Part shown: positions 16,174-23,915 of the stretch, piece after piece
Position numbering within the stretch: position 1 is the first letter of the stretch
Layout: each line of letters starts with the position of its first letter
DNA from: CAYVXE01 sp964455375
Lineage (GTDB): Bacteria > Zhuqueibacterota > Zhuqueibacteria > Oceanimicrobiales > Oceanimicrobiaceae
Direction of reading: 5' to 3'
Assembly: GCA_964455375.1 (NCBI GenBank)
Contig: CAYVXE010000041.1
Location: forward strand, 1 to 32,918
DNA: 32,918 nucleotides
Notes under the pieces: generated by a model
What the model was told of the DNA's origin: nothing
The model's database searches: none
What the model saw: only the letters and a program-made list of their open reading frames with translations
Translations under genes and position numbers: made by a program

Positions 16174-19122
16174 TTAAAGACCAAATGCGACGTTAAAATA
16201 AAATGATCTTGAGGATGGGAATGGCAACGTATCAACACCACGTCCCACAGCCACGTTACCAAACTGGCTCACTTCAGGATCATAGCCGTCATAACCCGTA
16301 AACATCAGTAAGTTACGGCCGGCAATTCCCAAACGTAAATAAGACACCTGGCCGTTGAACAACCGGTTCACCATCGCGCTGGGAAATGAATAAGATAAGC
16401 TGAGCTCTCTCAATTTCAAAAATGTACCGTTTTCAATATAGTTCGATGTCTTTGTGCCGAGTTCATTTAACCGTCTGACACTATTTTGATCAAAATCCGG
16501 GGAGGTACCGCCAAGGTCCATCAACAGTTTCCCCAGGTTGATGATGTCGCCACCCTGCTGCCAGTCCCACAGAAAAGACAACTCAAAGTTACCAAAATTT
16601 ATATCGTTGTTGACGGCAAGATTAAAATCCGGATTCGTGTTACCAAGCGTGTTCGTCAGCGATCCGTCTGCATTAATCACAGTTTCAGAGCCGATAATGG
16701 TGGTCGGTGAATACCCTTCCTGAATCCGCATGGTGCCTAGGAATGTAGCGAATCCGCCGAGATTGAAAGGATCCACACGCAGCTTGGTCACTTTGGAATC
16801 CGTGGTAAAGAAATTAAATCTGGTGGTCCAGTTAAGTTTGCTGGATCTGATAGGCGTCAAGCCCAGAGACACTTCCCAGCCTGTGGTGCGCATCTCACCG
16901 GCATTGGTCTCCAAAAGCGTAAAACCACTGGAACCAGGCTGTTGCGCCTCGAGAATTAAGTCTTTAATGGTTTGACGATAATACGAGAGTTCCAGCGTTC
17001 CATTGCCATTTAAAATGGTTGCATCCGCGCCGATTTCAAGTTCTTTTGTGCGTTCCGGTTTAATATTGGGATCGCCGCGACGGGCAGCAGGTCTTAACCC
17101 GGAGATACCGCCAATATTTTCGGGAACCAGGTTGGTGAATTTCCGATTGACTCTGGGTAAATTACCGGTTTCCCCATAAGCAGTCCGCAGCTTAAATTCT
17201 GACGACAGGCCTCTGAAAGCATCCCATAAACCGAACTGCGAAAGCCGGATAGACCCGGATACTTTTGGGAAAAAATAGAGTTTATTAGGATCACCATTCC
17301 GGCTGCTGGCATCACCGCGAAGAGATGTCGTCAGATAGATTTTCTCGTTCAGGTCGGCTTCCTGCTGAACAAAAAATCCACGTTCCCGGCCGATATTCCG
17401 TGTCTGAAAAACATCCACCTGCGTCGCTTGATCAGCGTTAGATTGCGAAGGTACCAAACCATTGGAATCTATGAGCTGATTGTTAACATTACGATTTTCA
17501 AACTGCACGCCGGCCGTGGTTCTGAAGACTAAATTCGATTGCGTGGTATAACTATTGGTAAAATGTGCATAAAGGTTTGAAAATGTACTCCTGGTTTGTC
17601 CGTGGACAGCTTCTCCGGGTAAATCTGAACTTGACTCAAATTGCAGTTCATTGGGAGCAAAAACAAAGTTTTCCATGGAAAAGAAATCGACGCCACCCTG
17701 CACAATTAAATCAAGTGCGTCTGACTGCGAACGAATGATACCCCAGCTTCCCCGTAATGATCCGATGGTCCGAAAAACTTTTTCATTGTTTTTAAACAAA
17801 TCTCTGGTTTGTACCGGATTTGACGGATTAAACGGATGTATCGGATAAACACCATTTTTATCCGGGTTAAGATTTAAAAAACTGGGAGTAAACGCCATGG
17901 AAAAACCAAGCGTCGTATTGGTATTGTCATTACCGGTAATGGACCGGTTTGACTCAGTGCGCGAAAATGTCGTAAACGCGGCAATTTTTATGCGATTACT
18001 GAAACTGTGATTCACATTGAGTTTGGCGGAGTATTTTTTATAATCCGTCTTTTTCACAATGCTGTTTTCGTCTTGCACATAGCCGCTCACATAAAATTGA
18101 GTTCGTTCGTTGCCGCCGCGGGCACTAAGGCCTGTTTCGGAAATGAACCCGTTGTTGCCAAAAAGCACGTCTTCCTGGTCGATAAATTTACCGCCATTGG
18201 CATTAAATGCATCCAATCCCTGCTGACCATATTGGGCAAAAGCAGTTTCAGCGGTGAATCTTCTCGTACCTATTTTATTTAAAATGTGTGAAAAACCGAA
18301 TTGCTGGGTCACATCTATTTTGGTTTTGCCGGCGTATCCTTGTTTGGTGGTGATGATAACCACACCGTTGGACGCTTTGGAACCGTAAATGGCTGCAGCG
18401 CTTGACCCCTTCAACACTTCAATATTCTGGATATCGTTGGGGTTAAGATCGGCAATGCGATTCGTGGGCTGACCTTGCGGGCGGGCACTTCCGGCGCCCG
18501 TTGCTTCCGAAACAACATCGATACCGGACTGAATGTCATCATCGCTGACAATAACGCCGTCCACGACATATAACGGTTGTGTATTCCCCTGAATTGTGGA
18601 CAGGCCGCGCAAGTTCACGTTGATACCGCCACCCGGAGCGCCTGTATTCTGAGTGATCGTAATACCGGCCATTTTACCGCTCAAAGCGCGCTCAAGCGTT
18701 TGCGCCGGTGCCGGCACCAACTCTTTTGCACTGACCGTACCCACAGAATTAGCAAGGTTGCGCCTCTTAACCGAGGTTGCTAAACCGGTTACGACAATTT
18801 CAGACACCTTCAGGACGTCTTCTTTCATAACGATATTTAAATCGTTGGTACTGCCGGTCACCTCGATATCTTGCGTAATATATCCAATAAAACTCACTTC
18901 CAGTGTGGCCTTATTGGAGTTGGGTAAAATAATTTTAAACTGACCGTTTACACTGGTCGCGGTACCCAGATTCGTTCCTCTGACCTGGATATTTGCACCG
19001 GGAAGTGGCTGTTCCGATTCATCGGTTACAAAACCTGAGATTTCCAATGATTGTGCCTGCAGCATAGTAACGCAGAAAACACTCATAACAAATGAATAAA
19101 TAAGTTTTTTAAATTTTTCCAT
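16174..19122 (-). CDS. SusC/RagA family TonB-linked outer-membrane transporter
   Basis: This 982-residue protein has a signal peptide (residues 1 to about 23, ending MLQAQ) and then a carboxypeptidase-regulatory-like beta domain (GFVTDESEQPLPGANIQVRG). The TonB-dependent plug follows with ALSGKMAGITITQN and QPLYVVDGV, and the SusC hallmark ASNGVVIITTKQG. The rest is a 22-strand beta barrel ending in SFYFNVAFGL, with terminal aromatics as usual. It imports large nutrients such as glycans or peptides with its SusD partner, powered by TonB. The ATG at 19122 has AGAGGG 9 nt upstream, better than a TTG 19 codons earlier. No glycoside hydrolase, peptidase or sigma/anti-sigma regulator is adjacent, so substrate and control are unknown. 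Confidence 0.95.
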   Translation of the reverse strand: MEKFKKLIYSFVMSVFCVTMLQAQSLEISGFVTDESEQPLPGANIQVRGTNLGTATSVNGQFKIILPNSNKATLEVSFIGYITQDIEVTGSTNDLNIVMKEDVLKVSEIVVTGLATSVKRRNLANSVGTVSAKELVPAPAQTLERALSGKMAGITITQNTGAPGGGINVNLRGLSTIQGNTQPLYVVDGVIVSDDDIQSGIDVVSEATGAGSARPQGQPTNRIADLNPNDIQNIEVLKGSSAAAIYGSKASNGVVIITTKQGYAGKTKIDVTQQFGFSHILNKIGTRRFTAETAFAQYGQQGLDAFNANGGKFIDQEDVLFGNNGFISETGLSARGGNERTQFYVSGYVQDENSIVKKTDYKKYSAKLNVNHSFSNRIKIAAFTTFSRTESNRSITGNDNTNTTLGFSMAFTPSFLNLNPDKNGVYPIHPFNPSNPVQTRDLFKNNEKVFRTIGSLRGSWGIIRSQSDALDLIVQGGVDFFSMENFVFAPNELQFESSSDLPGEAVHGQTRSTFSNLYAHFTNSYTTQSNLVFRTTAGVQFENRNVNNQLIDSNGLVPSQSNADQATQVDVFQTRNIGRERGFFVQQEADLNEKIYLTTSLRGDASSRNGDPNKLYFFPKVSGSIRLSQFGLWDAFRGLSSEFKLRTAYGETGNLPRVNRKFTNLVPENIGGISGLRPAARRGDPNIKPERTKELEIGADATILNGNGTLELSYYRQTIKDLILEAQQPGSSGFTLLETNAGEMRTTGWEVSLGLTPIRSSKLNWTTRFNFFTTDSKVTKLRVDPFNLGGFATFLGTMRIQEGYSPTTIIGSETVINADGSLTNTLGNTNPDFNLAVNNDINFGNFELSFLWDWQQGGDIINLGKLLMDLGGTSPDFDQNSVRRLNELGTKTSNYIENGTFLKLRELSLSYSFPSAMVNRLFNGQVSYLRLGIAGRNLLMFTGYDGYDPEVSQFGNVAVGRGVDTLPFPSSRSFYFNVAFGL

Positions 19123-19211
19123 TACAACACCCTCTCTTAATTGTTCATAAAACATCTTCAGTAGATTTCGAAACTCCAACTCTTAGTAGAATTTCAGTCA
19201 TTTCTTTGCAA

Positions 19212-19244
19212 TCAAGTCGTATTCATTATTCTTACCCCTCCTTT
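19212..19244 (-). promoter_or_regulatory. Strong ribosome site with 4-codon leader ORF upstream of SusC
   Basis: On the minus strand AAAGGAGGGG (19235-19244) is followed after 8 nt by ATG AAT ACG ACT TGA (19226-19212). This is a better Shine-Dalgarno site than that of any full gene in the window, yet the frame is only four codons long. It lies about 90 nt before the SusC start, inside its leader. It may be a translational control element or a relic; the sequence alone cannot decide. Confidence 0.35.
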
Positions 19245-19590
19245 GAACATTATTTGATCTGAATTCAGTTAACTCCAAATATCGTTAAATGACACGTATC
19301 CGGCTTTGGTATAATAACTTAATAAATCCCCTTAACAAACGAACGAATGCGCACTCTCGAAGTGTTTTTTTAACTGCTGAAAGAATAGAAATATTAAAGA
19401 ATGGAAAATAATCTTAGATGAGTTAAAACTCTCATCGTGGTTCAAAAGCTCAATATGTTACAACCATTAAACAAAAATTAATAAATTTACGCTAAAAGTC
19501 AATATATTTTTATGAGATGCACAATTTAATTTCAATTTGCAACACGGCTCTGAATTCAGGGAAATAACAAAACTTGAGAATATCATACGA
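19245..19590. other. AT-rich intergenic stretch upstream of SusC
   Basis: No gene is supported. A small inverted repeat GATGAG (19417-19422) with CTCATC (19431-19436) is present. TTGACT occurs on the minus strand at 19497-19502 but has no convincing -10 partner. TATAAT-like words occur on plus (about 19310). The stretch is long enough to hold the SusC promoter. Confidence 0.4.
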
Positions 19591-19715
19591 GACTGTCGAA
19601 AAGATCAAAATCAAATTAATCTTCATGTTGAGCGTAGTCGAAGCATGATTTAAAACAATAGATTACAGCCTTCGACTCCGCTCAGGCTGAAGAAAAAACT
19701 ACTTTTTCAACAGTC
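19591..19715. repeat. 125-bp imperfect palindromic repeat element (REP/MITE-like)
   Basis: Two long arms are inverted copies of each other. Outer ends: GACTGTCGAAAAG (19591-19603) against the complement GACTGTTGAAAAAG (19702-19715). Inner parts: 19621-19643 and the complement of 19670-19692 match at 19 of 23 positions and share TGAGCG-AGTCGAAG. The centre (19644-19669) is unpaired. It lies 9 bp after the CYTH stop codon and encodes nothing. The inner core TTGAGCGGAGTCGAA occurs again at the window end (32891-32918). Terminal inverted repeats and small size fit a non-autonomous mobile element or REP; it may also fold as a terminator of the queE-CYTH unit. Confidence 0.7.
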
Positions 19716-19724
19716 GCAGCATCA

Positions 19725-20228
19725 TTATTGCAATAAATCAGAATATGAGGAAGGGATTAAAGATTCACCGGTAATGCCTAAAGCCTTTGAAAGCCAGGCA
19801 ACTTTTTTCTGAGTTTGAATTTCAAATGTTGCATCTGTAACGACCCCTTCAAGCTCTACAAAACAGCCTAATTGCTCCACCGTATCTAAATGGATTCTCA
19901 CTTCGTCAAAAAGGAACAAAAGACGTTGCTTTTTCACAACCTTCCACACACCGAGGGAGAGACGTAAAATTTCTTTTAATTTCTGCGGATTTTCGACTGA
20001 ACAAATTTCATATTTACTGATTTTCGGTGCGGTCTGATCGGGACGTTCATAAAATATCAACTGACTAACCCGGTCCTCAATTTCCCGCAATTTCAAACGA
20101 CCGGCTTGACTATGAAAATAGGTATCTGTTTGAAGTAATGTGCCTTCAAAACTGCAACCAATTTTTTTGCAAATTTTTTCTGCTTTTCGCAGGTCAGGGT
20201 AATTTGCCTTGATTTCAATATTTTCCAT
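19725..20228 (-). CDS. CYTH domain protein (class IV adenylate cyclase / triphosphatase-like)
   Basis: This 167-residue protein is a CYTH triphosphate-tunnel enzyme. The N-terminal signature is NIEIKANYPD; the usual ExExK motif is present as NxExK (E5, K7), as in many CyaB-like members. The substrate-binding strand GRLKLREIE (Arg, Lys, Arg) is followed by LIFYERPDQ and KISKYE, and later FLFDEVRIHLDTVEQLG and FVELEGVV with the acidic metal-binding residues. Members hydrolyse triphosphates (thiamine triphosphate, tripolyphosphate) or make cAMP; which applies here cannot be told. It lies 17 bp after queE and is probably co-transcribed. Confidence 0.88.
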   Translation of the reverse strand: MENIEIKANYPDLRKAEKICKKIGCSFEGTLLQTDTYFHSQAGRLKLREIEDRVSQLIFYERPDQTAPKISKYEICSVENPQKLKEILRLSLGVWKVVKKQRLLFLFDEVRIHLDTVEQLGCFVELEGVVTDATFEIQTQKKVAWLSKALGITGESLIPSSYSDLLQ

Positions 20229-20245
20229 TATGAGCTGCGATTATT

Positions 20246-20884
20246 TTAAACACCCTTTGTTTCCGGCTTCCAGATAATTTTGTGCATCTGAATTTGTACT
20301 CTCGCCTGAAGGTGATCGTCCAATACCCACCCGGTCAATTGCTGTAAATCCAGCGAACCAAAAACCGGTGAAATGAGAATTTGCACCAGATCTTCAAGTT
20401 GATGTTTGTGGATTACATCGAAAGCCCAGTCATAATCCGTACGATCTTTTATAACAAACTTTACCTGGTCCTGCATCGTTAGATGCCTGAGATTGTCCCA
20501 GCGATTACGCTGACTTTCGCCACTTCCGGGGCACTTCAAATCCATAATCTTAATGACGTGTTCAGGAAGCAGCGAAATGTCACGTTCGCCGGATGTTTCA
20601 ACCAAAACGGTGTATTTTTTTTCAAGCAACTGCTCAGCTAATTCCGGAACGTCCTTTTGCAGAAGCGGTTCACCGCCGGTGATTTCCACTAAGTTGGTCT
20701 GCAACGCTTCAACGTCTGTCAGAATGTCCTCAACAGACATTTTGCGGCCGCCATAAAAGGCGTACTCCGTGTCGCACCAGGTGCAACGTAAATTACACCC
20801 GGTTGTACGTATGAACACGCACGGCAGCCCTGCATACGTGGACTCCCCTTGAATGGAACGATAAATTTCGGTTATTTGCAGCAT
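20246..20884 (-). CDS. queE: 7-carboxy-7-deazaguanine synthase
   Basis: This 212-residue radical SAM enzyme converts 6-carboxytetrahydropterin to 7-carboxy-7-deazaguanine, a step to queuosine in tRNA. It has the QueE N-terminus EIYRSIQGES, the cluster motif C30-NLR-C34-TW-C37, and the SAM-binding ITGGEPLLQ at 68-76. The C-terminus lacks other domains. Length is normal for the short QueE form. QueC, QueD and QueF are not in the window. The neighbouring CYTH gene is probably in the same transcript. Confidence 0.95.
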   Translation of the reverse strand: MLQITEIYRSIQGESTYAGLPCVFIRTTGCNLRCTWCDTEYAFYGGRKMSVEDILTDVEALQTNLVEITGGEPLLQKDVPELAEQLLEKKYTVLVETSGERDISLLPEHVIKIMDLKCPGSGESQRNRWDNLRHLTMQDQVKFVIKDRTDYDWAFDVIHKHQLEDLVQILISPVFGSLDLQQLTGWVLDDHLQARVQIQMHKIIWKPETKGV

Positions 20885-20967
20885 TTTGAATTAAAAGCGT
20901 TAATGTCAAATGGCAAAGCCCAAATGCCAAACAAGGTCCAAACTACCTTCGTTGGGCATTGGGACTT
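20885..20967. repeat. Degenerate short repeat words next to the scaffold gap
   Basis: On the minus strand, variants of one word recur: CCCAATGCCCAA, TGTTTGGCATTTGGGC, TTTGCCATTTGACATT, and on the other side of the gap AAAGCCCAAGT. No coding sense is supported; the open frame through here is a run-on of yigZ across the Ns. A tandem-like low-complexity repeat would explain why the assembly broke here. Confidence 0.45.
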
Positions 20968-21067
20968 NNNNNNNNNNNNNNNNNNNNNNNNNNNNNNNNN
21001 NNNNNNNNNNNNNNNNNNNNNNNNNNNNNNNNNNNNNNNNNNNNNNNNNNNNNNNNNNNNNNNNNNN
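20968..21067. other. Scaffold gap of 100 N
   Basis: Exactly 100 unknown bases, the usual placeholder for a gap of unknown length. It removes the stop codon and perhaps a few last residues of the YigZ-family gene. Confidence 0.99.
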
Positions 21068-21679
21068 ACTTGGGCTTTTAATATTTATTTTACCCGACGA
21101 CGCATTTAGCAACTCTTTCTTGAAAGCATCCTCGTCACTTCTTTTCAACGAAACAATGTACGTCGTTTTCACATCAAACGTAGAGTCTAAAATATCTGCA
21201 TGAAATTTATTCAGATAATGATGCACCGGATTCGCAAATTCATAATCAAACTCAAGCTGTAAATTCACTTTAACAAAATGTTTGATGATAGGCGCAGAAT
21301 TCAAAGCCTGTAAAGCAACGCCGCTATAGGCCCGAATGAGTCCTCCTGTACCGAGTTTCGTACCACCGAAATAGCGGGTCACAACCACAGAGAGGTTGGT
21401 TAAATCCCTGGTTTCAATAGCTTGAAAAATTGGCTTACCGGCTGTACCGGAAGGTTCGCCGTCATCACTGAATCTGAAATCAGCCTGATCGCCCATACCG
21501 ATTTTGTAAGCGAAACAGTTATGCGTGGCATCATGAAATTTTGCGGCTATATTACGAATCACCAGTTCCGCTTCTTCCTTTGCACTAACCGGACAGGCGT
21601 GTGCGATAAACCGTGACCCCTTAACGGTTAGTTCTGCTGTTCCCTCGCTTTTAATGGAATAATAGTCGTCCGCATGCAT
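21068..21679 (-). CDS. YigZ/IMPACT family protein, 3' end lost in scaffold gap
   Basis: 204 residues are readable before the Ns; E. coli YigZ is about this long, so nearly all of the protein is present. Conserved IMPACT-family blocks are GSRFIAHACPV, ATHNCFAYKIG, DDGEPSGTAGKPI (72-84) and VVVTRYFGGTKLGTGGLIRAY (split as VTRYFGGTKLG and TGGLIRAY, 100-118). A ferredoxin-like C-terminal domain follows. The start was set at the ATG at 21679 because this matches the family N-terminus (YYSIKSEGTAELTVKGSRF); the longer open frame to 21877 adds 66 non-conserved residues. The bacterial function is not settled; eukaryotic IMPACT regulates the kinase GCN2. Confidence 0.9.
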
Positions 21680-21895
21680 AGATGAATATTTCAAAATTTT
21701 AAATTGCGTTAAATTACCAAAGCCCGACTGTAAAGTCAACGGTTTTTGATCCGTAATTTCGAGAAAGGACTTTGACTGTAAAAAGTGATTTTTACAGTCA
21801 AATATTTTTGTGGATTTTTGAATTGATATAATAGTGAGGCACCCGATTGCGTCGTCAAACAAGAACGGATTTGACAAAGGACGAGGAATGTCTAC

Positions 21896-22678
21896 CTACC
21901 CATCTTTTAGTAACTCGGGAACGACTATGGAAAATAATTCCATGCATACTGCTTCACTTTTGTGATCACAATCCAGAATCGGATTCCAGCTCGACATGGA
22001 CAGCGCACATATTTGTGCTGTATTTTTAAGGAAGTGAAAGATTTCACTCAGTACATCCGGAGACGTACCTCCTTTTACCGGATAATTCATCGCCGGAGCG
22101 GCAGTGGGATCGATTATGTCGGTATCAAAATGAATATAGAGTGCATGAGCAGAGAAGTCAATTTCGAACAGCCTGTTGATATCAGGTATATGCTGTATGT
22201 TACTTTGCCCGACCAATTCGAATTCACCCGGGTCCAAATCACGTGCATCGGTGAGAATGACCTGTTCTTCCGGAATCGGCCGAAGACCGATATTTCTTAA
22301 CAGCGTCTGTTCCCCGCGCCCCACAAGCATTGCCAGCGGCATACCACCAAGAAATCCGCCTGGCGAGGTCTCCCATGTGTTGAAATCGCCGTGTGCATCA
22401 AACCAGAGTAAAGTCGGATGAACGTCAGCTCGCTGCAAGCCTGCCAAAACACCGATGGCGGCACAGCAGTCACCGGCAATACTTACTGGCAGGTCACCTT
22501 GCGAGACAATCTTCTCTGTGAACCTGGCAATCTGACCATGCAGCACCGACATCCGGGATTGCTTATCATCCCCTTGCAGTTGCGGTTCATTCAACTTCCA
22601 ATCCGGTTTCGCCAATGGTTTGAGACCAGGCAGCGGTTCATCCAAAAAAAAGGGGGTTAAAATGAATTTGCTTTGCAT
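21896..22678 (-). CDS. Arginase/agmatinase superfamily protein with altered metal site
   Basis: This 260-residue protein has the ureohydrolase fold markers: WFDAHGDFNT (D94, H96, D98) and YIHFDTDIIDP (D185, D187), four or five of the usual manganese ligands. The usual GGDHS motif reads AGDCCAAIGV, so the first metal-binding His is Cys71. This variant is seen in some uncharacterised arginase-family proteins. Length is somewhat short for arginase (about 300). A hydrolase of a guanidine or amide compound is likely, but not true arginase or agmatinase with confidence. It starts 7 bp after the acyltransferase stop and may be co-transcribed, without a visible ribosome site. Confidence 0.83.
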   Translation of the reverse strand: MQSKFILTPFFLDEPLPGLKPLAKPDWKLNEPQLQGDDKQSRMSVLHGQIARFTEKIVSQGDLPVSIAGDCCAAIGVLAGLQRADVHPTLLWFDAHGDFNTWETSPGGFLGGMPLAMLVGRGEQTLLRNIGLRPIPEEQVILTDARDLDPGEFELVGQSNIQHIPDINRLFEIDFSAHALYIHFDTDIIDPTAAPAMNYPVKGGTSPDVLSEIFHFLKNTAQICALSMSSWNPILDCDHKSEAVCMELFSIVVPELLKDG

Positions 22679-22685
22679 GATTTCA

Positions 22686-23657
22686 TTAAACCGTCGTACG
22701 AAAATAAGGAATTTTTCTTATGATAAATGCTGAAAACAGCGCTAAAATCCAGCCACCCGCCGTAATAAGCAAAAACTTACTTACTGAATCCACTTTAACA
22801 ATCGGATAGGTAAACAAAAAGAATTTCACAAAAACCGGATGAATAATATAAATCCCCAAACCCAAACCGTCAATCGTTTTGATGAGGGCAGATTTCTTAA
22901 AGGTATGCTCGTAGCTCATAAATAAAGCAAATAAACTTCCCGAAATAAATAACACAGGAAGACTTAACCTGAACGGACTCAGCAATAGTATGTCGACATT
23001 ATTAACCTCAAATGTGGTGATGATAGCCAATGAAATAATTATAACAATTAAGAGAGCCCCTCTGTGCTTAATATGTTCACTTTCCATGTATTGAAAAAGC
23101 AAGTAGCCCAGAAAAAAATAACCGATATAGTCAAGGAATTCAAACAGGAAAAATCCCGGGGGCACGCCGATTGCCACTTTTATCAAAATAAATATATTGA
23201 TAGAGATCGTCAAAAAAACGAGGTCATTTTTCGAACAGTTTTTGATCATCTTTCTAAAAAAAGGAGTGAAAAAGTAAAGCGAAACGATCATATAAAGATA
23301 CCACAAATGAATGACCGGACGGCCATGAAAAATATCGATGAAGAGTTGTTTTGTTCCGGGATAAACTTTAATGGCGACATACGGCAATCGAACCAGAGCA
23401 AAAGTCCAGAAAATAATCGCCGGACCGATTCGCAATAGACGTTTTTTGTAAAATTCCTTGAGGGTAAACTGCTTTTGAGGATTTAAAAGCAGTAAACCGC
23501 TGGCCATGATAAAAATGGGAACGGCGCAGACAGAGAGGTCTTTCAAAATATGAATCATATACCAATCTATTGATCCCGGCACAGCTTTATTGGGTACATG
23601 ATCCATGACAACCATGATTGCGGCAAACGCTCTTAAATAGTGCAGGAATACTAACAT
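22686..23657 (-). CDS. Acyltransferase-3 family membrane protein
   Basis: This 323-residue protein has about ten transmembrane helices and the family start HYLRAFAAIMVVMDHV with the conserved Arg and H20. It continues with CAVPIFIMASGLLLL and FYKKRLLRIGPAIIFW, the standard second and third blocks. Members O-acylate sugars of lipopolysaccharide, exopolysaccharide or peptidoglycan. No SGNH domain is attached. It precedes the arginase-fold gene by 7 bp. The 258-bp space to recD holds a small hairpin (TATCCT-GTAG-AGGATA, about 23811-23826) but no obvious promoter. Confidence 0.9.
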   Translation of the reverse strand: MLVFLHYLRAFAAIMVVMDHVPNKAVPGSIDWYMIHILKDLSVCAVPIFIMASGLLLLNPQKQFTLKEFYKKRLLRIGPAIIFWTFALVRLPYVAIKVYPGTKQLFIDIFHGRPVIHLWYLYMIVSLYFFTPFFRKMIKNCSKNDLVFLTISINIFILIKVAIGVPPGFFLFEFLDYIGYFFLGYLLFQYMESEHIKHRGALLIVIIISLAIITTFEVNNVDILLLSPFRLSLPVLFISGSLFALFMSYEHTFKKSALIKTIDGLGLGIYIIHPVFVKFFLFTYPIVKVDSVSKFLLITAGGWILALFSAFIIRKIPYFRTTV

Positions 23658-23915
23658 GCAAACCTTCCCTGGTAATGATTAAATAACGAACATTCTTCGT
23701 GTCAGAATCTTTTCCAGATTATCGACAAGATTTTCAACTTTCGTGACCCATTCCAAACAATTTTATGCCTCCCCATGGCAATGAGATAACAACAGTCACA
23801 TCCGGGTTAATATCCTGTAGAGGATAACCTTTTCTGTACGGGCAACAAAGAAAACCATCAAAACAGACACCTCTCAATCATGTACTTAAAAAAATAGCAT
23901 CTGCGGATTTTATTC

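Noticed and set aside
21680..21877. N-terminal extension of the YigZ frame
   Set aside because: The 66 extra residues do not match the family start, which begins at the ATG at 21679.
23806..23830. TATCCT-GTAG-AGGATA hairpin downstream of recD
   Set aside because: A 6-bp stem without a T run on the minus strand, so it is not supported as the recCBD terminator.
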